From the NCBI GenBank assembly GCA_017164015.1, contig CP071065.1:2880501-2944500 (forward strand): 64,000 bases of DNA, given 5' to 3'. The first letter of the stretch is position 1, and the number at the start of each line of letters is the position of its first letter. This document shows, in pieces, positions 18,743 through 27,297 of this stretch. Position numbers and translations under genes: made by a program. The DNA comes from Nostoc sp. UHCC 0702. Its GTDB lineage: Bacteria; Cyanobacteriota; Cyanobacteriia; Cyanobacteriales; Nostocaceae. The notes below the pieces were generated by a model that was not told where the DNA came from, searched no databases, and was given only the letters and a program-made list of their open reading frames with translations.

Positions 18743-19489
18743 TTAAATAAACACTAAAGGTTTATCCTTAAGGGGGGCGAAAGCTTCAGCGTCAAACTTA
18801 TATAAACTAGCCGGACGACCGGCACCGCGTGATACCTTTATTCCGGTATCGCATAAAAAACCTAATTTGAGTAGACGCGCTCGAAAATTAGAATAATCGG
18901 CAAAATTTTCCCCTAAAATTGTGGTGTATAACTGATATAAATCATTCAATGTAAATGTTTCCGGCAAGACTTCAAAAGCTACGGGGCTATATTCCAACTT
19001 ATTTCGTAAACGCCTGTGTCCATAAGCCAAAATTTCATTATGGTCAAAAGCTAATTGTGGTACTTGCTTGACTGGATACCAAGCGATACCAGTCACACCA
19101 TCAGCAATCAATTCTGCTTCCTCAAACCTAACTAAGGCAAAGTAACTAACTGATAGATAACGCACAGCATAACTATCATTTGCTTCCCGTGGGTCACGAT
19201 TAGGGCCACCAAATGTATACAACTGTTCTAAATAGAGATTTTTAACTCTAATTTTTTCTGCCATGATCCGATAAGCAGCATCTTCTAAAGACTCTCCTTC
19301 ACGTACTAAAGTACCGGGAAGACTCCAAGAATTTAAAAATGGTTCTTGCTGCCGCATTATTAACAGAACTAGCAGCCGATTCTGTATGGTGTCTACAGAA
19401 AAAATTACATTATCAACACCAACTTTGAAATCAGCCAAAGGTTGTTGATTTAGAGGAGTTGGAATCTTTTTGTGATTGCGTCCTGGCAT
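18743..19489 (-). CDS. nrtR: NrtR-type Nudix-related transcriptional regulator of NAD metabolism
   Basis: 248 residues: Nudix-like domain (about 22-150) and a C-terminal winged-helix (about 170-235, ending SRGAGRPASLYKFD). The Nudix box is broken: at 59-81 the REXXEE core reads RIMAEK and the invariant Gly is Thr60, so hydrolysis is unlikely and ligand sensing is expected. That combination is what defines NrtR, which in other bacteria binds ADP-ribose and controls NAD genes. It overlaps nadD by 40 bases and lies in the NAD block, which supports the call strongly. A catalytically active Nudix hydrolase is the less likely alternative. Confidence 0.9.
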   Translation of the reverse strand: MPGRNHKKIPTPLNQQPLADFKVGVDNVIFSVDTIQNRLLVLLIMRQQEPFLNSWSLPGTLVREGESLEDAAYRIMAEKIRVKNLYLEQLYTFGGPNRDPREANDSYAVRYLSVSYFALVRFEEAELIADGVTGIAWYPVKQVPQLAFDHNEILAYGHRRLRNKLEYSPVAFEVLPETFTLNDLYQLYTTILGENFADYSNFRARLLKLGFLCDTGIKVSRGAGRPASLYKFDAEAFAPLKDKPLVFI

Positions 19490-20049
19490 TTGTACAAATG
19501 CTCTCGATGAATATAGGCAACAATAGGAGGTGTGAGGGCTTCGGTATCTCCGTGTTCACGATACGCTGTTGAGGAAACATCTAAACCAGTCAGACTGGCG
19601 ATCGCAATTTTTCCTCCCAGCTTTTGCACAGCCTCCAAGCTAGACTCATCTATTGCATATCCTGGACGTGGTACAATCAATAGTTGCACTTGCTGTAACA
19701 AATCTTCAACTCGATACCAACGCGGTAGTTGAGTCAGTAAATCTGAACCAATTACCAACCTATACTCAGTATCTTTTCCCCAATGTGCTTTCGCTTTTGC
19801 CACCGTTTCCAGTGTTTTCCAACTACTCAATTCTTGTTCCACGGCAATGTTTTGTAGTGGTGCATCCATATTTGCAATCAACAGTCGCAGCATTGCCGCC
19901 CGATGTTCTAAAGGTGTTTGATGCGATTTAAATGGGTTATCTGCTGCCCAAACTGCCACCCAATCATAACGCTCAGATAACCACCTTAAAATCTCCTGGT
20001 GTCCTGTAGTTGGTGGATCGGCACTAGTACCAAATAAAGCAATTCTCAT
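19450..20049 (-). CDS. nadD: Nicotinate-nucleotide adenylyltransferase
   Basis: 199 residues of the nucleotidyltransferase (Rossmann) family. GTSADPPTTGH at residues 8-18 holds the T/H-X-G-H motif for ATP; SSTAYRE near 160 is the ISSTxxR-type motif. It makes NaAD from nicotinate mononucleotide and ATP. Start ATG at 20049. The last 40 bases overlap the start of nrtR, so translation is coupled. The 194-base gap to pncB has no hairpin that I can see. Confidence 0.92.
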   Translation of the reverse strand: MRIALFGTSADPPTTGHQEILRWLSERYDWVAVWAADNPFKSHQTPLEHRAAMLRLLIANMDAPLQNIAVEQELSSWKTLETVAKAKAHWGKDTEYRLVIGSDLLTQLPRWYRVEDLLQQVQLLIVPRPGYAIDESSLEAVQKLGGKIAIASLTGLDVSSTAYREHGDTEALTPPIVAYIHREHLYKCQDAITKRFQLL

Positions 20050-20243
20050 AATAATATCTTTTGAGATTTTGGATTGGACGTTTGAATTTTGTAAATCAAT
20101 CTGTCGTCATCATCTTTGAAATTGGTATAATTACTAATTCGTCAAGAAGATAGATTGAATTTTTTTTGATAACCGCTATTTTCAGTACTTCATCTATTAT
20201 TTAATCAATAGTTCCTTTCCTGATTTAGTTTCATAATTCACCT

Positions 20244-21635
20244 CTATATTGTCTGCGCTTTTGTGGTTCGTTTCTCTGTCTCTTCAGTCAACTCTTGCAG
20301 CGCCGCCGAAATCTTCACCTGCACAGAAACAGGATGATCCAAACGCCGTGTCTCCTCTGGCAAACTTGCAACCGAGGCGGCAGTACGTTGGCGAATTGTT
20401 GCTAAACTTTCTGACGGTTGCACTCGTTCACCCTGTTTCATCACCACCTGTAACAAAGCTTCTTCACCCACAGGGCTTTCTGTAACTAACCCCAATCTGT
20501 CAGCTTTTACCTTACCTGCTGCAAACGACCGAAAAATCTGCTTACGCCCTGGATAAGTCAACTTACCACTTGATTTTTTCATGACTGGGATGCCATCGAT
20601 TTCTACAAGTTTGTAGACTCCATTTACAGGTGAACCTGTAACTAATCGGGTTCCTAATCCATAGCCATCAATTTCTGCACCAGCAGCTTTGAGTCTGGCA
20701 ATTTCCCATTCATCCAAGTCGCCACTAGCGAAAATTGACACACCAGGAAGTAGCGATCGCACTTGTTTGGACAAACTAACCAAATCCCCAGAATCTAACC
20801 TCACCCCAGTTAATTGCGTTTCCCCTGAATTGACTTTCTCAGCCAACCGCCCAGCCGCCGCGATGGTATCGTAAGTATCAATCAGCAATGGCGCACCTGG
20901 AAAATAACGGTGAAATGCGCTAAAAGCTTGGTCTTCACTTCCTTCCATTGCTGACAGTGCCATCACTAAAGCGTGAGCCATCGTACCACTTGGCTGTTGT
21001 CCCAGTTGTAGCGCTGCTAACACATTAGAAGTGGCATCCAACCCACCTGCTAATGCTGCCCTCGCCGCCCACAAAGAGGCTTGGGGGCTAAATGCCCTTC
21101 TTGTACCAAATTCTAAAAGCGTTGCTTGTTCTCCCGCTACATCGCGTAGGCGTGCTGCCTTTGTAGCTATCAAAGTTTGGTAATTCAGCGTATTCAATAA
21201 ATAAGTTTCTACTAATTGTGCTTGCCAGAGGGGTGCTTCTACGCGCAATATTGGCTCATTGGCAAACACAGCTGTTCCTTCCGGTACTGCCCAAACATCC
21301 CCAGTAAACTTTCCCTCAGCTAAAAGTGACCAAAAGCGATCGCTAGCCTCAGCAAAAATTCCTGTAGCTTGTAAACCTGCTATCCCAGAGGCACTAAAGC
21401 GAAATTTTTCTAAATATGACAACGCCTGCGCTAGACCCATAGCGATCAAATAGCCAAAACCCTCTGGCGATCGCCTGACAAATAACTCAAAGCTTGCCCA
21501 TCGTTGTTCTACACCTTCACCTGTGTAACAAGCTGCCATTGTCAACTGGTAAAGGTCGGTCAGCAGGCTGTAATCAGCCGCAGAGAGGTTCATTTCTTGG
21601 TTTTGGTGGCTGTCCAAGTCTGAGGAAGTTGTCAT
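20244..21635 (-). CDS. pncB: Nicotinate phosphoribosyltransferase
   Basis: About 463 residues from the ATG at 21635 (MTTSSDLDSHQNQ); a longer reading from 21698 would run through the operator palindrome and is unlikely, and a shorter MNLSAADYS start is also possible. Family blocks seen: LLTDLYQLTMAACY near the N-terminus, EFGTRRAFSPQASLWAARAAL (catalytic region), GTMAHALVMAL, DTYDT and GVRLDSGDL. It turns nicotinate and PRPP into nicotinate mononucleotide (salvage). First gene of the NAD block. Confidence 0.95.
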   Translation of the reverse strand: MTTSSDLDSHQNQEMNLSAADYSLLTDLYQLTMAACYTGEGVEQRWASFELFVRRSPEGFGYLIAMGLAQALSYLEKFRFSASGIAGLQATGIFAEASDRFWSLLAEGKFTGDVWAVPEGTAVFANEPILRVEAPLWQAQLVETYLLNTLNYQTLIATKAARLRDVAGEQATLLEFGTRRAFSPQASLWAARAALAGGLDATSNVLAALQLGQQPSGTMAHALVMALSAMEGSEDQAFSAFHRYFPGAPLLIDTYDTIAAAGRLAEKVNSGETQLTGVRLDSGDLVSLSKQVRSLLPGVSIFASGDLDEWEIARLKAAGAEIDGYGLGTRLVTGSPVNGVYKLVEIDGIPVMKKSSGKLTYPGRKQIFRSFAAGKVKADRLGLVTESPVGEEALLQVVMKQGERVQPSESLATIRQRTAASVASLPEETRRLDHPVSVQVKISAALQELTEETEKRTTKAQTI

Positions 21636-21667
21636 GCAAGAGCGTCCTTTTAAGAATGCTTCTCTTA

Positions 21668-21688
21668 TTATGGTAAAATCTACCATAA
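21668..21688. promoter_or_regulatory. Candidate NrtR operator ahead of pncB
   Basis: A perfect 21-base palindrome, TTATGGTA, five bases, TACCATAA, 33 bases upstream of the pncB start. Its size and position match the operators of the NrtR family, which are about 21-bp palindromes near NAD genes; the exact cyanobacterial consensus could not be checked here. Confidence 0.65.
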
Positions 21689-21699
21689 ATAATGTCAAC

Positions 21700-22106
21700 T
21701 ATTTAGAAATTTAGTCTATACATAGTGGATAAACACTATAAGGAGAGTATTTTAACAGTAATTTGTGCAATAATTTAATTATTATTAATAGTAATTTTAT
21801 TAATTATCTAAGATAGAAAAATACCAGCCTGTTCAAGTGCCGAGTTAGGAGTTAGGAGTTAGGAGTTAAGAACTATCTCCTTCATCCCCCCTGCTCCCCC
21901 GCTCCCCCCGCCTTCTTGCAATAGCTCATTTATAATGAGAATCAAAGAGAAAAGTTTGGTTGGCGATAAGCTAAAGTATTGCAAACATATCTGAACAATC
22001 ATTGCATAAATTCTCAATATATTGAGGATTAAAGCTAGGAGAGAAAATTGGAACTAAAGTAGAGACATCACAGTTAATAGGGACTTAAAAAAAGGAGCCT
22101 AATGTC
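21700..22106. other. Intergenic region with GAGTTAG repeats
   Basis: Contains four GAGTTAG heptamers (21843-21870) and a run of CCCCCTGCTCCCCCGCTCC-type repeats (to about 21912). No protein gene. Divergent promoters for pncB and the small gene at 22107 must lie here. Confidence 0.5.
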
Positions 22107-22259
22107 ATGTCTATTACCAAAATGCTTGGTAACATAACGCAATATATTTCTGAAGCTGCAATGCGGATTTTTGGCCCTAATGATGATGCTTATCCTAATA
22201 TTGGGGTACAACCATTTACAGGCGAACCTTATAAAAAAGGTACAGCCGATAGTTGGTAG
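22107..22259 (+). CDS. Conserved 50-residue cyanobacterial protein
   Basis: ATG preceded by AAAGGAGCC. The product is 50 residues: an amphipathic start (MLGNITQYISEAAMRIFG), then a Pro/Gly-rich tail (PNDDAYPNIGVQPFTGEPY) ending SADSW-like at the stop (GTADSW). The composition and the tail strongly resemble a small protein found in many cyanobacteria; I cannot name it or give its function. A strong terminator follows 40 bases later, so it is a self-contained unit. Too short for routine gene calling. Confidence 0.8.
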   Translation: MSITKMLGNITQYISEAAMRIFGPNDDAYPNIGVQPFTGEPYKKGTADSW

Positions 22260-22301
22260 ATAATGAAAGATTAATCAATGAGATATCAAGAAATGACTAA
22301 T

Positions 22302-22334
22302 AAAAAGGCGTGAGGACAGTACTTACGCCTTTTT
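22302..22334 (+). terminator. Terminator of the 50-residue protein gene
   Basis: AAAAAGGCGTGAG faces CTTACGCCTTTTT over a short loop, then T-rich sequence. A perfect intrinsic terminator apart from one G-T pair. Confidence 0.88.
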
Positions 22335-22428
22335 GTTTAATTATTATGTAATAGACCTGTCCGAAATATAAATTTGGGTACAAAAAACGCTAGTATGCAG
22401 ATTTGAGCATCTACTGTTGGTCTACCAT

Positions 22429-22680
22429 AATGAAAAATCCACTTCATTAGACTTCATTATATTTATAAATATCCAGACCGTACCAAGCAAATATTAGGAA
22501 TAAGTTATGGGCAATTTCTCTTGTTAGTCAAATAAGCAACAGATAGGCATAAACAGCGACAAGCCCAGGCAGAATCTCAAAAAGTACGGCTCAATGCAAC
22601 TGTAAGGAGACGTAAACCGAAACTAAAGTTAGCAGAGTAAGTATGCCTGAGCGTTTTCTACTTATTCGTGAGAAATTTAG
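22429..22680 (+). pseudogene. Decayed IS5-type transposase, N-terminal part
   Basis: One frame gives KYPDRTKQILGISYGQFLLL, a stop, then RHKQRQAQAESQKVRLNATV with RRRKPKLKLAE, a second stop and VCLSVFYLF. This is the N-terminal region of a cyanobacterial DDE transposase with its helix-turn-helix. At least two stop codons, no catalytic domain found after it. Confidence 0.68.
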
Positions 22681-22689
22681 AAATCATAT

Positions 22690-22824
22690 CATGTCCGGTT
22701 TGATTAATTGTCGGCAGCGAACGGAGCAATAGCGAAGTCAAGTAATCCCAAAACCTTTGCGATTGCTTCGCTTTACTTCGTTACCTTCGCTGCGGACTTA
22801 TCGTAAGTAATAAGCGCGGACATG
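22690..22824. repeat. Imperfect inverted repeat, about 135 bp
   Basis: Both ends read CATGTCCG when viewed inward, and the arms continue through about 30 bases with GCAGCGAA/TTCGCTGC. Interior has GCGAAG/CTTCGC palindromes. Looks like a MITE remnant inserted in the transposase debris. Confidence 0.5.
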
Positions 22825-23344
22825 GTATCACTCTGTTTCATCACTCTCACCAGAGGAAAAATATAAGCCTTGCTAGGCAAGACTTTCACGCCAAAAACGT
22901 GATTATGACAATAATGTTAGAAAAGAAAGCTCCAAACCCAATTGCTGTCTAATGTTTAAAACTTCCCTGAGATTTTTATTTTCCCAGAGTGATAAAAGAG
23001 CGATCATTGAGCGAATAGAATGAGACTGTTGGTCAATTTACGATGGATTAAACTTCCCACCCCTAAAACCAAAGCTTTGCTTTGTTTTTAAGTCCCATAA
23101 TCAATTACTAGCTCATAGCTAAACTGTATTTCAACGCACTGAAATTAAAGAAATTAAGATGTATTGGGGCTGATGTGTTAGACCCTCTATCAATTCGTCA
23201 ACAGTCTCAGAGAATTCGCTATTCTACAACAACGAAGTCCACCTACGTGAACTTCGTTGTTGTATAGTGATTTACGATTAATTTATGGTATAAATCACTT
23301 GTGGGGAAAACTCTAGCAAAATTGTAATCCTTTGGTTTCTCATT
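22825..23344. other. Debris region before the glycosyltransferase
   Basis: No open gene. Probably further eroded mobile sequence. One strong hairpin, ACAACAACGAAGT with ACTTCGTTGTTGT (23226-23262), may be a terminator or repeat end. Confidence 0.45.
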
Positions 23345-24349
23345 ATGATACAAAAAAAAAGACTCTTAATTTATACTCATTTTGGAGGTAGGTTTGCTAA
23401 CCAACTCTTCGTTCAAGCTCACTTTATGGCATTTTTGTTTGAGCATCCTGATGATTTTGATTTTATTAACTTATCTTTCACTCCATATCGTCGTTTGTTA
23501 GAAAATACATCAAAACAGCCAATTTGTATCTACCCTACTCATCATAAACGATGGAAATCTTTCCGATGGATGAACTATTTACTCAATATCAAACTACCTA
23601 AAGTATCACACATACAAAAAGCCACCACTACCAGAATTTTGTATACTTTTGCTAAAAATTTAGGGATTTCGGCTTTATTAGTCGGATATATTAACCCACC
23701 AGATTTAGTTGGACACAGAATCGATAGTCTAGATTTAGCTTACCCCAATGATATTCGTCTATTTTACCAAGCTAATACAACTCTTGTGACAGGATGGGGT
23801 TTTAGAAGTTGGGCATTAGTTGAAAAGCACCAGGATAAGATCAGGGAAGGATTGATGTTCAATTCAACTTACACTCAAGTTGCCCAGAAATTTATACAAA
23901 ATTTAAGAAAACAGTATGATTTTCTAATTGGAGTATTGATTAGGCAAGGAGACTACAGAGGATGGTCTGAAGGCAAATACTATTTTGAAACAGAAGAATA
24001 TATTAACTGGATGAAGCAAGCCAAAGAAGTGTTTGGCGCAACAAGAAATGTAGCATTTGTAGTCGCATCTGACGATAAGCAAGATTCTTCTAAATTTCAA
24101 GATTTAAACGTTTACTTTGCTACTGGCTTTGCCGTTGGTAAAGGACATTATGTAGAAAATATTGCTGAGTTATCAATGTGTGATATCGTTATGACACCCC
24201 CATCTACTTTTGGGGTATGGGCTGCATTTTTAGGTGACATACCTGTTTTACCAGTGGGCAGAACACAAGTCATTAGTGAAAATAATTTATTGAAAAATCA
24301 TATTTTTGATGCTTTAAAGCATCCTTACCTCTCAGTATCGATTAAATAG
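23345..24349 (+). CDS. Glycosyltransferase family 11-like protein
   Basis: 334 residues. Residues 12-25 read HFGGRFANQLFVQA, like the GG-x-x-N-Q start of GT11 fucosyltransferases, and residues 197-204 read GVLIRQGDY, the equivalent of the H-x-R-R-G-D-Y donor-binding motif. The C-terminal third has the SxxDDKQDS and PPSTFGVWAAFLG patterns also expected in that fold. It probably adds a deoxyhexose or similar sugar to surface polysaccharide. The flanking DNA is IS debris; the gene looks intact. Family call is moderate since the first Arg of the motif is exchanged. Confidence 0.7.
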   Translation: MIQKKRLLIYTHFGGRFANQLFVQAHFMAFLFEHPDDFDFINLSFTPYRRLLENTSKQPICIYPTHHKRWKSFRWMNYLLNIKLPKVSHIQKATTTRILYTFAKNLGISALLVGYINPPDLVGHRIDSLDLAYPNDIRLFYQANTTLVTGWGFRSWALVEKHQDKIREGLMFNSTYTQVAQKFIQNLRKQYDFLIGVLIRQGDYRGWSEGKYYFETEEYINWMKQAKEVFGATRNVAFVVASDDKQDSSKFQDLNVYFATGFAVGKGHYVENIAELSMCDIVMTPPSTFGVWAAFLGDIPVLPVGRTQVISENNLLKNHIFDALKHPYLSVSIK

Positions 24350-24806
24350 TTAAATAAATGGGCTTTCACATAGAAAGTCCTGCTGACTCAACAACAGTAA
24401 AAAATATTCCATTTAGTGCAAATGTGATCTAATTTACCTTTTTACTTTGCGTTTTTACAGCGCTTTTCATGTGGATGAAGTATACTCTTCCCTAACCAGC
24501 AGGTCTGTTTGATTCGCTAAAAGGCTCTGATTTACAAGCGTTTAAGCAAAAAAATTCAAATGCACTGAAATTTACTCGTTGCAGCGGTAATTTTTCCCTA
24601 TTCCCTATTCCCCGTTCCCATTCGGCTGACGCTAGGAAAGCGTAGCGTCTCCCCTTGGGAGAAGACTCACTACTGCTACGAAGATCGCCAGTTCCCCATC
24701 TCGGCAGAAGCCAAGACGGGGACTGGTCTCACCTGTTCCCTTTTAACAACAGTATTAGTACATTCGCCCATTACTTAAGAGACGTCCTCTCAATTTCATC
24801 CCTCTA
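24350..24806. repeat. Repeat-filled intergenic region with a MITE end
   Basis: Holds AT-rich sequence, then from about 24596 a mosaic of TTCCC-type and GCTAGGAAAGCGTAGCGTC-type repeats. The right end (24760-24790) ATTCGCCCATTACTTAAGAGACGTCC closely matches the right end of the element at 54-328. No gene seen. Confidence 0.6.
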
Positions 24807-26621
24807 TTAAGCAACGCCTCCTGAAACTACTACTTCCTCGTAGCTGCCTGACTTAATGACGCGACCTCCTTTTAACAAATAGATGCAATCGCAATGTTCA
24901 ATAGTCGAAAGTCTATGAGCAATAATAATTATTGTTTTTGTACCAGACAGCGCTCGTATTGCTTGTGTAACCATACCTTCTGTCTCATTATCTAATGCAG
25001 AAGTAGCCTCATCTAGCACTAAAATTTCCCTTTCATGGTAAAGGGCTCGAGCTATCCCTATCCGCTGACGCTGTCCACCAGATAACCTGACACCGCGCTC
25101 ACCAACAGAAGTTTTAATACCATTTGGTAGTTGTAAAACCAGCTCTTCAAGCTGAGCAGCTTGAATTGCCTTTTGCAATCTTTGTGAATCAATTAGTGAA
25201 TCTGAGACACCAAAAGCAATGTTCCTCTCAATTGTGTCATCTAGTAGGAAAATAGACTGAGGAATATATCCAATCATATTCTGCCAAGAACGAATATTAT
25301 TGTATATAGAGACATCATCAACTTTGATATCTCCGCTACTAAGAGATAGAAGACCCAATAATACATCTACTAATGTAGTCTTACCAGCTCCAGATTTGCC
25401 TATTAAAGCAATTGATTTACCCCTTGGAATTGTTAAATTAATGTTATTTAATGCTGCTTCTGATGCATTAGGATAATAATAAACAATATCTTTCAGTTCA
25501 ATCTGATTTGAAAAAGCAATTTTTGTATTTATGTTAGATTCAAAATTAGATAATTGCTTTTGCTCTAAACTAGTAGATGATTGTGTATATTTAGTTATTT
25601 CTTGTTTTTCTATTTCCTTCAAATCTGAGTATAAAACATCAACGCAATGACGGCCATTTTGTATCTGACCCATCGCTTGTACAGTTTGACTGACTGCAGG
25701 AATCAAGCGTATTGAAGCTACTGCAAAGACAGCCATCACCGAAGTGATGTCTTGGATGTTTGTTTGAAACAAGAGTTGAGAAACCGAGATAAATAACAAA
25801 GTAAATACAATTAAAAGAGTCTCAATTAAGATGCGAGGCACGATATTAAAACTATTAAATTTAGTTGCTGCATCTTCATTGATTTCAATCTGTTGCTGCA
25901 TCTCTTGTTGAAAAAAAGCTTCACAGCCAATGATACGAGTTTCTTTTAAGCCACCTAACCCTTGGTTAACGACACGAATGATTTCCTTGTTAGATTCTGA
26001 GGCTGCTTTTCCCCATTCTTTTATTTTGTTTTTAAAATGAAAGAAAAACCAAAATGTAGGCAGCAAAACTGCTAGGATCATAATTAATAGTGTTGGTGCT
26101 GTGTTAGCCAATAATACTAGCAGTATGCAAATAACAGTAAGATTAGCCACAGCTCCCGTAAGTGGAAGCAAAGTGGTAGAATTAAACATCATGGTTTCAT
26201 AAGTAATATTTTTAATTATATTTGCAGTATTAGTACGTAAATAGTATGTATATGGAACCATGATGTATGCAGCAAATAACCTTGAAACGAGATTTCCTTT
26301 TTGATTAAAGCAAAATTTATAAATGTAGGTTTGGCTAAGAAAGTATAGCAAGGATTTAATACAAAACACACTAGCAATTGCTATACCTAATAAAGCAATA
26401 AATTGGTTATTAGATTGCAAATCTAACTGCCTATAAACCCAGTCTAAAACACCAATTTTATGTATTTTGTCTGGCTGAGACGCTATGCTTAGGAATGGTC
26501 CTATAAGGCCAATACCAAGGGCTTCTAACATAGATGATAGGCAGAACATGAACATTAGCACCGGAAGCCTTCTTCTAGAGCCTTTCAGGATATACCAAAC
26601 TTTTACCAAATATTTGAGCAT
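24807..26621 (-). CDS. ABC exporter, fused membrane and ATPase domains
   Basis: 604 residues. Six membrane segments lie in residues 20-310 (for example near 20-43, 75-95, 155-195, 262-285). The ATPase domain has Walker A GKSGAGKTT (408-416), signature LSGGQRQ (513-519), Walker B ILVLDEATS and the switch His569. The layout is that of MsbA/PglK-type half-transporters that flip lipid-linked sugars or export lipids; a glycosyltransferase and an LCP gene nearby fit that, though they are on different transcripts. Substrate unknown. Confidence 0.88.
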   Translation of the reverse strand: MLKYLVKVWYILKGSRRRLPVLMFMFCLSSMLEALGIGLIGPFLSIASQPDKIHKIGVLDWVYRQLDLQSNNQFIALLGIAIASVFCIKSLLYFLSQTYIYKFCFNQKGNLVSRLFAAYIMVPYTYYLRTNTANIIKNITYETMMFNSTTLLPLTGAVANLTVICILLVLLANTAPTLLIMILAVLLPTFWFFFHFKNKIKEWGKAASESNKEIIRVVNQGLGGLKETRIIGCEAFFQQEMQQQIEINEDAATKFNSFNIVPRILIETLLIVFTLLFISVSQLLFQTNIQDITSVMAVFAVASIRLIPAVSQTVQAMGQIQNGRHCVDVLYSDLKEIEKQEITKYTQSSTSLEQKQLSNFESNINTKIAFSNQIELKDIVYYYPNASEAALNNINLTIPRGKSIALIGKSGAGKTTLVDVLLGLLSLSSGDIKVDDVSIYNNIRSWQNMIGYIPQSIFLLDDTIERNIAFGVSDSLIDSQRLQKAIQAAQLEELVLQLPNGIKTSVGERGVRLSGGQRQRIGIARALYHEREILVLDEATSALDNETEGMVTQAIRALSGTKTIIIIAHRLSTIEHCDCIYLLKGGRVIKSGSYEEVVVSGGVA

Positions 26622-27040
26622 AATGCTTCCTATTTCCTGCCTGTAATTGACTGTATAAATTTAACTGTACATTAAAATTGCACTTAAAGCTATTCCTGAA
26701 AGGCTATGGATATGCCCCAAATCCAAATAGGTTCTATACAAGTAATAAAATGCCCAGTTGCCGCTTTTGCCCAAAGGGCAAAAGCACGAAAATAATATGA
26801 TTTTGGCAAAAATATTCCAGGGTAAGCGCATCTAAATTAGTATTGACAAAAACCTTGATTGATGTATAAAAACAAGAATCATAATTAATTTTCCAATGAT
26901 CAAAGCGATGCCTTCAGCAAGCCGCAGAGCGTCTAAGCTGAAAAACTTGTCAATAAGTAGGTGTTAATGCTATTGTGGTTTGTTCTTAGGACTTACGCAT
27001 CATACAGATGTACTATAAGATTTTTGAGCTTTTAAACATA
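26622..27040. other. Non-coding upstream region of the ABC gene
   Basis: AT-rich, no gene. Includes AGGACTTACGCATCATA near 26988, a word recurring as element ends around dnaE (50686 and 50879). Confidence 0.4.
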
Positions 27041-27164
27041 AGACCTCTTGCAAAAGTCCCCGAACACCCCACCCCTAGCCCCTCACCGCCAGCGGAGGAG
27101 GGGAGACTTTGACGCCAGTCAAAGACGGGGTGGGGTTCTTTTTTTTGATTTATGCAAGAAGTCT
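27041..27164. repeat. Nested palindromic element, 124 bp
   Basis: Outer ends AGACcTCTTGCA and TGCAAGAaGTCT are inverted; inside, CCCCACCCC faces GGGGTGGGG and CCTCACCGCC-type words surround a GGAGGAGGGGAG tract. The form is that of a MITE; a T8 run inside may also act as terminator for the LCP gene on the minus strand. Confidence 0.6.
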
Positions 27165-27297
27165 ATAGTTTAAAAACTCAAAACATTAAATATGCTACCA
27201 AATCAAAGTTGTATCAAAAACCTGAAACCTGCATTTGACTAACACAGATTATGGTTAATTTCTACAGTGCGTAACTCCTAGTTACATAATTCTAGGT

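Noticed and set aside
21925..21960. Fur-box-like sequence (ATAATGAGAATC)
   Set aside because: Only a half match to the Fur consensus and not placed near an iron gene.
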